64,000 nucleotides of DNA from Bryopsis sp. KO-2023 (GCA_030272585.1 BSYQ01000001.1:4898001-4962000); one strand, 5' to 3'; shown: positions 19,784 through 32,564, counted from the first letter of the stretch. The notes: generated by a model not told the origin, from the sequence alone. A program made the numbers and translations.

Positions 19784-20524
19784 CTGACTGACTGGATTTT
19801 GTCGCTACGTCGTTTTCGATATCTACAAAATTGCTCCGAGTGATTCTTCCAGGGAACTGCACTTCATCAGAAATGCACTGGAGGTCCAGAAACAAAAAAA
19901 AGAAAAAAAAAAAATTGGAAAAAAAAGAAGAAAAAAACTTGACGAAAAATATATAATGAACACCTTGAGGGCATTTCTTTGGGGAGGAAAGTGGGCTGGG
20001 CCGAAAATATTCCAAAGCGGCGGCGGCCAGGGGTTGTTTCAAGTGGTGTTGATTCCGGGGGTTTCTGAGTTATGGGTTTATTTCATTGATTGGATGGATG
20101 GACAGATGTGTGTGGGAGATAATTCTTTTTTATCCAGAGTTTCTTCTTCCCTCAACCATGTCTCTCCAAGAAATATATATATAAATGACATAATTAAAAA
20201 TATCGTTCATTTTTGTCAGCCCAAACAGAAGCAACTTGCAGCTTCCGTAGGGTTTCGTCCCCCCTCTGTCCGTTTTTTTTTCCAACCCCTCCAAACCCTT
20301 TTGAATTCGAAAAACTTCAGCTCCGTTCGCTCCTCCTATCCTGAAATCAGCTTGACCTAGTCCCCCCCTCCTCCTCCTCCTCTACATTTCTACTCTACAT
20401 TCTGGCTGAGCGGATTACTGTTCATATTCAGATGAGGCTCTGTCGTTTCCATGGCTGACAGGCTCCGATTATTCATCCCACCACACGCTTTCTGTGGGGA
20501 AAATACTTTCCAAAGAACGGTCCT
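19784..20524. other. Intergenic region between convergent genes
   Basis: Contains A-rich and T-rich runs (19895-19940, 20270-20290) and 3' flanks of the genes on either side. No coding or RNA signal seen. Confidence 0.5.
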
Positions 20525-21784
20525 TCATGCAGCGCATTGAATATCTCTGTCTCTGGTTTTCGCTTTGCCAGAAACCAACATGGATTTTTGTTCACCCAAT
20601 CGTAGCACCACTGTGATGGCAAGAAACAGGATGACAGTCAGCGATCCAACCACCGCCACTGAAATCATTATGTATTCTTCTCGTCTCGATCGACGATTGG
20701 ACATCGCTCCTGAGGGCTCCTCCTCAGTCCCGGGTAAAAATCCGCTGTCAGCATTTGATGTGCTGTTTGGCGGTGGAGGACCAACATCATTTTGAGCCAG
20801 GGGCAAATATCCGCTGCCAGCATTTGATGTGATGTTCGGCGGTGGAGGAACAACATCATTTTGAGTCAATCTCCTGGTGTGTTGTGGCCTGCAAAGAGAA
20901 AAAACTTCCAGGATGAGTGCACCAAATACCATGAGCTGAGAAGTGATTCAGCAAGGATTAAATACATTCAGAATACAAATTGCAAGTGATTGATTGATCC
21001 AATGTCGAGACAATCAATTACCCCTCACACCCCAAAAACAAAAATTGGGTCTGAGTAAAAACCTCACCCACCATAAAAAAAGTTTTTTTTTAAATGCTCT
21101 CACAAGAAACCACTATTTTCCCCTGCACAGATGGAGCTTTCCTCTAACATTATTGAGTTTGTTTGCCCGAGTCGAAGCTTTGTAGAGTGTGTTTGACAAT
21201 TGGATCACACTAAATCGATGACGTAATTGTGTGCAAACAACGCCAACGATGGAAACTCACGTTTTTTTAGAATCGGGCGGTTCCTTTGAAAACCAGAACT
21301 GCCCCACGCCGCCATCCAGAACACTCGAGGTCGGGTTGACCTCACCCAGCCGCCATTTGCCTGATCGCAAATCAGGGAAACGAAACAGAGTCCACCAACT
21401 CGATGCGAGCTCTCTCCTCCACCGCGATTGGTCGGCAGACAAGTCATCAAGCGTGATCCACTCATACCACGCTCCTTCCTCGACGCTTCTGTCGCTGGAT
21501 ACAAGCGTGGGGTCCCCGCGTGGTGCCCCCAACGGTACTCTCGCAGAAAAAGACGCAGGTTCTACGCCCATCCGCTCAAAGCTACTCGATCTGAAACGCA
21601 CGGTGGGCGTTTCTTCTGTAGGATCTATCAAGCTTGACGAGCCTGGTTCGTTGGTGGTGACGACTACCATATCTGGCAATATTCTGAGCGAGCGCGCATC
21701 TGTGGAGACGTGTAGGGTGAGACACAGACACAGCGTTCGAAGTAGGGTTCCCCCTACGCTTGGCAGGCTTGTTGCAAGCCACAT
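20525..21784 (-). CDS. Single-pass type I membrane protein, two exons (295 aa)
   Basis: Exons on the minus strand 21784-21261 and 20888-20525, GT-AG, in phase, 888 bases in total. Residues 1 to about 29 form a signal peptide with a Leu/Cys-rich core. The predicted extracellular part (about 30-235) has no domain I recognise. It ends in two tandem copies of about 23 residues, each beginning QNDV and followed by PPPPN and an N-x-S/T-type Asn site (NITS, NSTS). A strong transmembrane helix follows (around MISVAVVGSLTVILFLAITV), then a short basic cytoplasmic tail. A cell-surface or wall-contact role is possible but only inferred. Confidence 0.65.
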
Positions 21785-24700
21785 TTTTTATTGGTTGGGT
21801 GTCTGAGCACGTATTCGTGCCCTCTACAACTCGTGGCTACGAAGTTATGCTTCGAGGTTCCATCCATTCTTGATTCTTTTCGCCAAACCCACCTCTTTTT
21901 ATTGCTGTTTGAAAAAGTGTTCATTTCCCTCAAAGGTTCGTCGTGCGGTCTGAAATGCGTGAGAAGGAAACGGAAGCGCAGTCGTAGTCATCGGTATCGT
22001 CACAGCTCTCCGGAGGCTTCTTTATACTGGTGATCGTTTCGTTGAAATTAAAACAAAACCACAATAGCCTTGTTATAAGCTTATTCATGCGGACAAAGGT
22101 GATATTTTTTGAAAAAATAGTATCTCGCTGGTGCACATTTATGGCATACTAGGAGGCTGCTTTGCTTTTTCACGTTTGGCTTGATACATCACATTGCGAT
22201 ATCTTGTTAGTACCACCATCGAAACAGTGGTCATCAAAACAAGCCATCATCGAAACATCACCATGCTTGGCACAACCTGCATTCACCAAACGAAACCAGC
22301 GGGCAACACTTGCCTCCCAAACCAACATCTGTTTTTGCTGCAAAATGGAAAAAAACACTGCCGAGTCTGTTGGAAATCAATCAAGGCCAGACAACGAAAA
22401 AATGAAGCACCCATACTCAGGGTGGAAAACTGAACTGCGGTGGATGATTGCTGCTACCGACTTGTGGTTTCATTCATGCAAAATCCACACGGAAGAATTG
22501 AGGAACCTTGATGGGCTCCTGGATGAGCATGAATGCCCTGGTCGGCTTCTTGAACCCACCCAAAGCTTCTTCTGCTTCCAACAAATGCTCTTGTAACCCG
22601 ATCAACCTGATTGAGTGGTTTGGAATGCACGGGTGGCTGGGAAATGAAACAAAGGCCGGATGATGCTCCCCTCATCGTACATCGATCATTACATACCTCA
22701 AACAAACAGACAAACACTTTACATACCTCTATTGCAACGTTGGATGACGTTGATGCGGAAATGGTGCGAAAATTTGTCCAGTGGCTTGCGGCCCAACAAA
22801 AATGCAAAACTGAGGACACTGTGACCAGCTGATATACATTCAAAGTTTTTGACCTTATGACATGGAGTCAGCCCCAATCAAAAAAGAAGAAACTTAGTCC
22901 AGGATGTGGATGAGCTAACCTGGCGGATAGTGTTTCAAACATGGCAATCCAATGTAAAATACCCAGAATTAGTGTTTCAAACATGGCAATCCAAGGTAAA
23001 TTACCAAGAATTTCTATTTTCTCGGACAACTGATGGAAGGTGGTGTTTGGTTGGCAGGTTTTCCTAGTTATCCAGTTGTAGTTGCTGTACTGAAGGTGGA
23101 GATCAAAACGAGAAACAGGTTTTTCACGGGTATAATGTCCAAAGGTTTTCTTGGCAAGACACAACACAGTCCATAAACTTGGCTTGGAACCAGCCTGCAT
23201 CTCTTTATTAAATAAACAAACACCCTCCAAAAAGATTTGCTTTCCTTGAATGTTTGAATTCTTGCTCAAAGACCAAGGCCCCTTCCCTTCCTCCAGGGCT
23301 ACCCCAATCAAAATATACTTCAGTGATGTGTCGATTCGTGAAGCAAATCGACCAACAGTCACAGCATGGGTAAAACACCATATACATATATGTATATATA
23401 TATATATATATTCACTCTCAGCCCATCCACCCCGCAAAAAGAAAAAAAACAACAACAAAACGGAAGGAAAAAAAAGCATTGAATCTTACAAAACGATCCA
23501 AGATAGAACCACTGGAAAACTTATGCTTTATCCCAATCAAACCGAACCGTCTCCCCATTTTTATCCTTTGAATATAGGTTCTTTTTTTTTTTTTTCGTTC
23601 TTTTTTCTTTTGTTTGGGATGAAGTGGATCCCACTCAGAATTTCAAGGTAAAGATGTATGTGTGTGTGTAATAATCCACTGACGTTCGAGTCAGGATATA
23701 GCTAAATATGATCACAGCCCAATTAGGTCCACCCACGACCTTAACGAGACAATAAAAAGAAAAAAAAAACCAAAAAAAAAAAAAACACATGCCCTCTCCA
23801 GGCAAAAATGACACACCCGTCAAAGACTCTGCCCTTGTTCCCCTCCCCCCCCCCCTCAAAAACAAAAAAAAAAGAAAAAAAAAAGACCCCCCCCCCAAAA
23901 AAACAAAATCAACCAAAACGAAGCGTAAAAAAAACAACGAAAGAAAAAATACAACAAAAATTATGACAGGATCAGGTGTGAAAGAAAACACGAGCGTGAA
24001 TTTTTTCTTTTCTTTTTTCGTATTTCTTTTACCGTCCATCTTTTTTTTTTCCCCCACCCCCAAGTTTTTCTTTTTATGGTTTGTTTTTTTTCCATGCCTT
24101 TTCTTTATCTTTTTTTTTTTGTTTTGTTTGTATAACCACCCCCTTCCAAGGGTTCCAAAATACTTGAAAAATCGACCATCTAAACTAACTCTACCCCAAG
24201 GAATTTTACCGCCTGGGCAATGACAAAAGCGAAACAAGAACCCAATCAGATGTTCCTCGGCAGAACAATGGAGTTCCACCAGACACACAGATCATACAGA
24301 AATACAACACCCTGCCTTATCATGCAAACCAACACCCATTACCATGAATTTCCATTGGTAAACCCGTGGAAAACTGGGTTCTCCCCCCAAAAAACCTGAC
24401 AGCTGCTGCCAATATCCGATTTCTCTCCAGCCAAAATGTGCCTGCCTCCATGTCTCACTTTGACAAAAACCCACCCCTGCTCAGGGAATGTTGATTTTAG
24501 AAAAAAAACAACAACAAAGAAAAAGCAAAGATCAAAAGAATATATTGTTTCTTCCTCTTAAAACATCCTGCACCCACTCCCTACCTTTTTTTTTCTTTTT
24601 TTGTTTTAACTTTCACTTAAGCACCCTATTTTTTTTTCCTTCTTTTTCCCCCATAAACCATGCCTGACAGCGATCACTAAGATCACACTTTTCAAGCGAA

Positions 24701-25125
24701 AAATACTTGTTTGAGCTGAGCTCCTCTCCGTTTCTTTTTTTTCATAGATCCCCATTTTTTTTGCCTCGCATTTTCTTGTCGTTTTTTTTTTCCTCCTTAA
24801 CCTTTCCTTTTATGACAGTTACATGTTTCTTTGCTGTGGATCTTTTCTTTTTTCCCCTCCTTCTGGATACTACTCTGTTTTGAGGGTCAAAATGACAATA
24901 TGCTACAATAATTCTGTCGTACCCCCCCATTTTTTTTCCAGTTCATTTTCCTTTTTTTATCCTTAACGGCACTAATTTCAAGTACATAGATTTTTTCTTT
25001 TTCTGTTTTTTTTTCTTTTTAAAAAGAGGTGGCAGGGAGAAAGTATTTTTTTTTCCCCACTGAAAATAAGAGGGTATCTATGTGTACAGATCAAGACTCC
25101 TCTCTCCCCCCCCCCTCCCCAATCC
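21785..25125. other. Long intergenic region, low complexity
   Basis: I see no supported gene in these 3.3 kb. Contents: a two-copy direct repeat of about 50 bp (22928-23015, unit with TTTCAAACATGGCAATCCAA), a (TA)n run near 23384-23411, poly-A and poly-C tracts at about 23760-23900, poly-T at 24000-24120 and 24590-25050, and a C run near 25105. Short ORFs on both strands lack domains. Confidence 0.5.
22928..23015. repeat. Two-copy direct repeat
   Basis: Two adjacent near-identical units of about 50 bp, each containing AGTGTTTCAAACATGGCAAT, differing at a few bases. Confidence 0.8.
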
Positions 25126-26616
25126 TCAATCGATAATGAGCCGAAATGCCAGCGAAATACGAAGGGAGCCTTCACATGACATAAACTTATGAGCTTTCGA
25201 ACGGTGGAGGAACTTGGGCCAACCCCACCCTCGATTTTTCTTCACGTGCCAAATCGCATGCCGGGTCAACAACCCCGCTCGAGACGCACACACGACTTTG
25301 ATTTCTGCCTTTATTTCCTCCCTTCGATCCACCAACACCCCGCCGACATCTCCGACCCGGGGAACCTCATGCATCAAAAACACCCCATAATACTCGTCGA
25401 TATCCTTGTCTTTATCCTTGCCCGGCAATTCATAAGCCAACTGGAGCCACCAGATCGACCCCCCGTAGTACACCTTCATAAGATTTCTCGCCTCTCGAGT
25501 GGTCATCATGTCGATGTTCGTCCATTCGCCCCCCATCCTGAGCCAGCCGAAATCTTTCATGGACATGCCATCCAGAAGCTTCTGGTCCTCCAGCTTGGCT
25601 CGGGGCTGCAACGCATTCACAGCAAACTGGAAAGCCTTGCTGTGCCAGAGGTGCGATTTGAGACATTCCGACGCCCTCATGGAATCCCAAACACTCTCCA
25701 GTTTGGTTTGCACCGAATACATTTTGTCCTCCGAGATGCGCACATAGTGAATCCCTCCCAGCAAGACTCTATCCAGGGCATCGATCATTTTCCGCTTCTT
25801 GGCCTCATCGCAGTTCGATTTGGGCACTTCAGTGCGCAATCCCACCACCAGATTCAACCGAGTGACTTCATCAGGGGTCCACATGTTGTCCGACGCCAAA
25901 AATTCCTCGAGAAATTCGCTCGGCCACTCCAGAAGCTCGGCTTTACTCATGTCCGACGACGCGCACGCCAAGGCGTCCACGCACTTTTGAACGAGCACGT
26001 CTCGACCGGGGTACTCCCGCCCCCACAACACCGAGCAGCAACGAGCCACGTATGAGTAAGGCGCCGTGGTCAATATGTCGGAAAGATACTCCTTGCAGTG
26101 CTCCACCACCTCCGGGACTTGCAGATAAGCCGCAGTCGCCAACAGATTCAACACGGTTTCTTTCGACACGAGCACCTCGTACCCATAGAGACTCCGAAGC
26201 ACCGCCTCAAAAGCGTCGTGGTCGATCAGAGGGTCGTCGGGGGCTATCACGCCCGTCCCAGCATCCTCCCAGTCGCCCTTCAAGCTGAGTCGAAAGTAGC
26301 CACTCGTGCAGAGCACCGCCTTGTGCAGGGTGTAGGTTCGAGTGGTGCACGTGCCACCAGGATGGGAAACCTTCAGAGAGATGCAGATGTCCGCCAGACA
26401 CATGTTTCCCCACAGTTGCATCAGATTCTCACGCAAGGGCTTCCCCAGGCGATACGAGTGTCGGTGTTCGTCCGCCAGCAGCGGCCCAGCGACCTTCTCC
26501 ACTCCCCCCATACTGTCGGCTGCTCTCGAAATGAAATCGGACTCGAGCGGGAAGGGTGTCTTGGTGGCGAGCACCCGCTTCCCAGAGACTTTTGGCGTCT
26601 TTCGACGTACCGCCAC
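25126..26616 (-). CDS. BTB/POZ domain protein with BACK-like region, single exon (496 aa)
   Basis: BTB/POZ domains mediate dimerisation and often link substrates to Cullin-3 ubiquitin ligases. Here the BTB fold spans about residues 71-180: LADICISL, the YTLHKAVLCTSGYF block typical of BTB beta-alpha units, an acidic loop, AFEAVLRSLYGYEV, then LLATAAYLQVPEVVEHCKEYL. A BACK-like helical region follows to about residue 290, then about 200 residues without Kelch or other repeats that I can see. Land plants have similar BTB-BACK proteins. It is single-exon, unlike its neighbours. Its start is 189 bp from that of the divergent gene at 26806, so the two may share a promoter region. Confidence 0.85.
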   Translation of the reverse strand: MAVRRKTPKVSGKRVLATKTPFPLESDFISRAADSMGGVEKVAGPLLADEHRHSYRLGKPLRENLMQLWGNMCLADICISLKVSHPGGTCTTRTYTLHKAVLCTSGYFRLSLKGDWEDAGTGVIAPDDPLIDHDAFEAVLRSLYGYEVLVSKETVLNLLATAAYLQVPEVVEHCKEYLSDILTTAPYSYVARCCSVLWGREYPGRDVLVQKCVDALACASSDMSKAELLEWPSEFLEEFLASDNMWTPDEVTRLNLVVGLRTEVPKSNCDEAKKRKMIDALDRVLLGGIHYVRISEDKMYSVQTKLESVWDSMRASECLKSHLWHSKAFQFAVNALQPRAKLEDQKLLDGMSMKDFGWLRMGGEWTNIDMMTTREARNLMKVYYGGSIWWLQLAYELPGKDKDKDIDEYYGVFLMHEVPRVGDVGGVLVDRREEIKAEIKVVCASRAGLLTRHAIWHVKKNRGWGWPKFLHRSKAHKFMSCEGSLRISLAFRLIID

Positions 26617-26805
26617 ATAGAGTCATCCGACGCCCACAAAAACGGAAATAGAGTCCGCACATCGACCTTGGACGCCTGCGAGTTGTTTCGGCGCTCCGTA
26701 TGACGGGAGGCTTCGTATGACTAACAGATCTTATTAACCCCCAGAACTTGTCCTGCTGCACATGACGAAACGAACCCTGCCACAGACAGAGTTTTCGCCC
26801 ACAGG

Positions 26806-28347
26806 ATGCTCGGTTACGGTCCGAACTCGATAGTGAGGATGGGGCTGACGAGGCTCTCCCCGCCGGTGGCGGTTTTCGGAGGCAATCACGTGCACAGGCT
26901 GAAGTTTGACGACGGGACGTCGCGCCGCGTTCAGTGCTATTCCAGCCGCAAGGACGACAAAGGGTGGGGGGAGATCGCTGAGGATGCCGTGAACGTCGCG
27001 AAGTGAGTCGCCGGGGATGGATCTTCTTTGGTAACGTTTTCGGGCAGGTTTTCAGAAAACTCGTCAGGCTTGGTGAAAGACGTCACCTGTGAAAAAACTT
27101 GTACGGAAATAAAACAGAGAAACTGTGTTGTGAATCCGACAGACGCTGAAAAGACTGCCATTAGATTTCAACAGGGAGAAACACACATTGGGCTGATGGC
27201 ACATTTTGGGTGGAGAGTTGGGTGAAGGTCTGACAGGCTTCATTTCTTGTGGTTGAATTGTTCAGGTCAGTTGTTGGCAAGCTCGTGGATACAGGGAAGG
27301 CAGCTGTTGAAAAAGTTACGAAAAAGTCTGAGGAAGGCCGTGTTTCGCGTCAGAGGGAGGAAGATGACACCGATATATTCAAAGCACCAGGTCTGCCAGC
27401 AGACATTATTGACAGAACTTTCTTTCTTTTCAGGATTTTCTTTCTTTGACAAGACTGTTTTATGATATATATATCTATGACGATTGATAAGATGTGGAGT
27501 TTTGGAAACAGGGAGGATGTTTGAAAATTGTTGATTGTGTTTTGGGCATCAGGTGGTTCTGGTATCATGGGTGGTTTGATCGGTGGTGTGCTGAACATGG
27601 CCATGAAGTCTGTCACAAAGCAGATCCGGGAGAGTCAGAAAATGACGCAAGCAGCTTATTCGCAAGCCGCTGATAGGGTTATGAGCAGCCGAAAAGTTAG
27701 CGACAGGTATGTCTAAACATTCCAAGACGTGGAGATTTATGTGGAGGAACCTGTTCAGTCGATCGATCGTTTTCATCTACCTCAGACCACTGTTCATGCA
27801 TTGTCAAGTGAGTGGATGTGTTACACGAGGATGTATTGCCTGGTTGTAATTTGTCTTCTTTTCGTTCCTCCTATGTCAGTCTCGGAGAAGTTACTTGCCA
27901 GCCTCCATATTCTCAGTCCTCTGCGACACAGAGCATCAATGGTGTGGTTTCCAAACGGACATCTTTGATGTTCACTGCTGTTGGGCGAGGCGGCACTGCA
28001 AACGTCCAAGCGGATGCTGTTGAAGGGTCCACAGGGATCCAGGAGCTCAACGTAAAGGTAATCAGTGAGATGCAGAGTAGAACTTCCTTCAAAACCCCAC
28101 GTGGGGTCTGGAAAAAAACTTAACGCACCCATATCTAATCCACATAAGTGTCACAGCCTTGCTTGCTCAGTCCACAGGCCCCATAATTGTATGAAAAACA
28201 ATGGTCCGCATGTTTGATGGAACGGCGTGTGTGTGTTTTGTTCCGAAGGTTCGATTGCCGAACGGCAAAACTGTGACTCTGGATGATGATGATGATGGTT
28301 TCGGGGGTGGTGGTCGAACCATCGACGCCGAGTGGACCAATGCATAG
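26806..28347 (+). CDS. Uncharacterised, probably plastid-targeted protein, five exons (250 aa)
   Basis: Exons 26806-27002, 27266-27390, 27553-27706, 27880-28057 and 28249-28347, all GT-AG with matching phases, ending in TAG. The N-terminal 45 residues are rich in Arg, Ser and hydrophobics with few acids, as in a transit peptide. The middle has a Gly-rich hydrophobic stretch (SGIMGGLIGGVLNMAMKSV), then a Gln/Ala helix. The second half looks beta-rich with a repeated Gly/Thr/Val pattern. The C-terminus has RLPNGKTVTLDDDDDG, then a Gly run and TIDAEW. Plant and algal plastid proteins with a similar ending exist in my memory but I cannot name the family. Targeting is inferred. Confidence 0.65.
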
Positions 28348-28678
28348 AGTCTCCTTGCCATGAGCAGTTTTGATTGTTAGCTTAGCCTCGTTTTTATAAG
28401 GAATGTTGCACACAACACATGGAGTTTTAGGTATTGACGGGGATATGAAGGGATTGCATTTCATGCATACGTAGATGTAACATAGTCGTCAGACAGACCA
28501 GGATGTTGTATGCTGTGCTGGTTTTGATTGATTCTGGGTAAGAGATGCTGCAATGATATCCTGCTTTGATCTGTAACATGGAGCAGCACATTTCGATACA
28601 GCCCCAAGCTGAGAATCAATGAATCAAATTACAACACCACTCCAACAGCACACAGATCTTCACCCAACTCAACAAAGT
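28348..28678. other. Intergenic gap between convergent genes
   Basis: 3' flanks of both neighbours. Nothing else seen. Confidence 0.5.
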
Positions 28679-29786
28679 TTATGCTCGAGACACCGGAGGT
28701 CTCATGAATGCCATTCGATAGGTCAGAACATCCACAGGTTTACCCATAGCTTCGATCATCCTCTGTTCCCCGGCGGATACGGTGAGGTAACTCGAAACCA
28801 CTTGAGTCGCTATGATGACCGGACCCCCCTTGGCAGCTTCCTCTGATCTCCATTTGTACTTTGTGAAGCACTGACTCGCGGTCAACCTGGGAACTGTGCT
28901 GTTTGGACTGTTGAACACCTGTGAAACGATGCAAGTTATCAATGTTGGAGCCCTCATTATTTCAACTACTGAACCCAATCACCAGAAAACATAAATATCC
29001 ATAGCCCCCATTGACATTACCTGCTGGGAGTACTCTGAGGTTTCCAATCTGTCCAACCCCACGGTGGTTTCGGACCTCCTCGTGACGCGGGTGAGTGCGG
29101 AAGTCTCACCGGGTAGATTCACTTTCAATATGTTGGGATCGTTCGGGTTCCATTCGATCATATCCATCATACCCCAGCCGTTGTACATCTCCAGCATGGA
29201 CCCCGTGTTGAATCGCCTGTCTGTTATAACTTTCCCAGTATCCCCCTTGAAAAACCTCACGGAGTATTGCATCGGCTTGTTGAGTTCGGATTTGGCACGA
29301 TTAACTACCTAAACACACAAGGCCTGACGATCACATCAACATTCCATTTGCTGCTCCCTTCTTTCTTTTCCCTTGCATCATTGAATCCCTGACTCATTTA
29401 GAAAGGGGGAAAATGATCCAAAATCGAACAACTGAAAAGATTTCAGAAGAAACTGCCTGGTGATTGGAGGGGTCGATCTTCACCTTGATATCTGGAACAT
29501 ACTCCGGGCCCAAGGGCGTCTCAACATTCACAAGAGTCGACACCACATCCCAGGTTCCCTCAAAGATGTCAGGGTAAAACAAATCTGGGGGTCCCCCCCC
29601 AATTCCTTCCCAAATGTTGTCCACAGCAGGCCCCAATATGCTGGCTTCGGCATTTCCTTCACACGCCAAAGAGACTGGGACCACAAGCAGGGATAGAATA
29701 CCCCTCCTAGTAGATGCTATATTTGGCGAACTGGTGGACTGAGCAGCAGTCACACAGGTGGATTGCCTGAATCCAGAAATAACCAC
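28679..29786 (-). CDS. DUF6816-like protein, probably thylakoid lumen, three exons (about 276 aa)
   Basis: Exons on the minus strand 29786-29484, 29308-29021 and 28918-28679, GT-AG, all in phase 0. The start is uncertain: an upstream exon near 29990-29910 is possible. The N-terminus holds basic and Ser/Thr residues, then a hydrophobic stretch (GILSLLVVPVSLA) like a bipartite plastid/lumen signal. The conserved core includes PPDLFYPDIFEGTWDV, TPLGPEYVPD, LNKPMQYSVRFF, DRRFNTGSM, EWNPNDPN, TRVTRRSE, DRLETSEYSQQ and ASQCFTKYKWR. I associate this set with the DUF6816 family of plants and cyanobacteria, from memory. Molecular function is unknown. Convergent with the 26806 gene, divergent from PEX16. 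Confidence 0.75.
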
Positions 29787-30397
29787 AAGTGTTCAGCCTT
29801 TTTTTCGTTCTCCATGACAGACTGGTGTCTTCACTGCTGAGGGAAAAAAACAACAACAAAACTCATACTGCTGAACCCTGTTTGTGTTTCCTTTTTGGCC
29901 GCTTTGACATTTACCTTCTCCGAGATGGGTTGCATGCGGCTGCGCCGAAATCACAAATCGCTCGGTGGGGACGATGCCCACAAACATGAGCTGCGGAACA
30001 CAGCTTTGGGTCCGTTCTCGCAAGCATTGCAGCCAATCCACATTTCCATCCGACCCGAAAATTGTTACATCGTCGTTAAGATTCACGTTGGAGGGGGGGG
30101 AGGAGGGGAAAACACACACACACATCGTACAACATGCCTCAAACATGATTTAGTCCCAATTCGCCGCGTAACATTTCCTCAAACATTTTCCTCCCATGCG
30201 GATCTGGGTCACACCAACAGCAATGATCGCAATCGAACGAGCAGCGAAAGTTGCGATTTGGTGTTGATTCGTCTGGAGTTTATCGCTTTGAATGCCCCCA
30301 ACCCTCCTCCCAACGGCTGTGGTTCGACCACCCAGCTAACCGTCTTGGTCTTTTCTATTCTTTTTTTGGGAGAAAAGAAACGTCTGGAAAAGGAATC

Positions 30398-32564
30398 ATG
30401 TCGAGTTGGTTCGACGGGTACAAGGTTTGGGTTCGAACCCATTCGAAACTGATAGGGGCTGCTGAAGATGCGCTGTCGCACTTGAGCTGGGTTTTGCCCG
30501 AGCGGTTCTCCGGTTCCGAAGTGGTTCTGGAAAGCTTCCACTCCGCGTTGGGCGTGCTTTCCTTGTGGCACGACAGCATCACATCGGGGGCCATCGACAG
30601 TGGGGTTCCCTGGCCTTTGGTGCTCGGTGCGATTCGACGGGTGAGTTTCCCTCTGTGGTGCGCTCGGGAGGTCGCACGATGGTTTTAGGGGGTGGGGTTC
30701 CCTCGTGACTGAAAAGCGTCAGGTTGGTGACGTTTTGTGCAGGTTGAGGTTTTGTTTGAAATGCGCGCAAGTTATCTGGACAAGCTCGGGAAGTGGAACA
30801 AATTCGGGCCTTTGTCGGCACTAGAGATGACTAAGTAGGTAGACCCAGCAAAACTGTTTAAAATAGCACCGTTATGAAACTAAACAATCAGGAAGCTGAC
30901 CACATGCACAGTGATTGCATCCTGGTCCATCTTGACCAGGAAGGCTCGATAAATGACTAGCAAGGGGTATGTATTGACCATATGCAGCCCTCGATTCTTT
31001 CCACAGGCTCTTCTTGCGAATGCTGATGTACCGTGCAAAGGGTGGTCGATTGGCTGTCCATGAAACAGAGATGCCCTCCCCAGACGCCTCCGGCGAGCTT
31101 CCCTTGCCGGCTGAGCGTGCTCCCTCGGTGATCAGGGCTTTCGAGCGGCTGAAAGGCAGGAGAGTGTCGCTGCCTATGACTGCTGATGACATGTGCAGAC
31201 AAAATTCAGGGAGTCCATCCAACAGCCGATCCCAGTCGACGCTCGAGTGCATTCCAGAGGAAGAAATCGAAGTAAGGGGCGATAATGGTTTGATGGTTTT
31301 CCACGTCAAATAGGATTCAGGGAAAATAGATTGACTTAGCATGGACACATGAATACCCCCCCCAAAAAAAATTTAAAAAAATTTAAAAATAACACACTCA
31401 GGGTTGATGCAATGATGTCACTTTGTTCGGCCCGTTTTTGTAGTGGTTTTCGGATCCACATGGTGGCACTCATGGTGAAAAATTTAATATTGATGTAGTG
31501 GCAGGGTTACTAACCTGAAAATACCATCATGCAGGTGTCTGCAGGTCCAGGGTCGGACAACGAACGACTGCAAAATTCTAACAGCTCTCCCACTGAGCAT
31601 GGTCAAGAGACTTCAACGACAGCAACAGCACAACCCCATTCCTCCCTTGACCAATCCGACCCCACCACCTCGACACGCATGCACTGGTGGGAAAGACCAG
31701 TGGCAGCACATCATCGCATTCCGAGGCCATCCTCTCCAGCTCCTCGTTCCACCAACACCATCCGTGGTGGTCCTGAGCTGCAGTACGCGCTCGGGGAGCG
31801 TTTGATGCTGATCGGTGAAATCATGAACCTCATCCGTCCGGTGGTCTACGTGATGGCGCTGGGCAAGTTTGGAAATCGGGCTTGGCGAGGCTGGTTCATA
31901 TCCCTGTCGCTGGACCTCATCAGTCATTCCCTGATTGCGAAAGGCAGTGCTCTGATGCGGGACTCGGGGGTGTCGGCCGCGCCATCGTTGTCTCTGCAAG
32001 ATGGGATTCTGACCTTTTTGTTGAGGTTGAGAAACTTTGAGTGGACGCCTCAGGAGGAGGATGAGCTAGCCAGGAGGAAACGGCTGCTGTTGCTGTATCT
32101 CTTGCGGAGCCCGTTTTTCGATATGATCACACGGTATGTGTAAGGATGCCATGCGACGAGGTTTTGACGTATATCTTACATATATATATGTATATATGTG
32201 CTGGTACAATTTGCATTAGGGGACCACAGCCGGCGCACAACTTTCAGAATTCCCTCTGTTAATATCGCTCACTCCCGTTTCACCGATCCCTGTACCTCCA
32301 GAACCCATATTCTTTCCTGGAAAATTCCTGGAAAGAATCGAGGGGGCTGCATGAATCTGGGAGCCGATTTTAGTACTGCTCTACGTTTTTCTGATGAAAG
32401 GAATGAAGTTTACTAAAGTTTTTTTTTTTTTTTCTTTCAGGAGGGTGGTGTCGACAGCTCAAGGTGCCGTTGGCCCCATCCCTTTGATAGGAGCCTTGGG
32501 ATCCAAAGCAGTGGAGATTTTATATGGCATCCAACACTATTATTGTTACACCAGTGGGAGTTAG
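30398..32564 (+). CDS. PEX16: Peroxisomal membrane protein PEX16, five exons (440 aa)
   Basis: PEX16 is an integral membrane peroxin that acts early in peroxisome formation with PEX3 and PEX19, delivering membrane proteins from the ER. Exons 30398-30640, 30743-30834, 31007-31271, 31535-32133 and 32441-32564 join in phase. Family features: the N-terminal W-x-R-x-H-x-K helix (YKVWVRTHSKL), a Trp/Pro-rich block ending LPERFSGSEVVLE, the central LIRPVVYVMAL and GWFISLSLDLISHSL segments, the basic ARRKRLLLLYLLRSPFF block, and the C-terminus IPLIGALGSKAVEILYGIQ ending YTSGS. The plant protein is about 370 aa; this one is longer because of a Ser/Thr/Pro/His-rich insert at about residues 150-240, split by the third intron. 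Confidence 0.93.

Noticed and set aside
22162-22843. ORFs of 130-144 aa on both strands
   Set aside because: No domain, no splice-consistent extension and no compositional support.
23635-24288. 217-aa and 144-aa ORFs of Phe and Lys runs
   Set aside because: Translations of poly-T and poly-A tracts.
25189-26703. Long plus-strand ORFs (288 and 201 aa)
   Set aside because: Antisense to the BTB gene, which has the recognisable domain.
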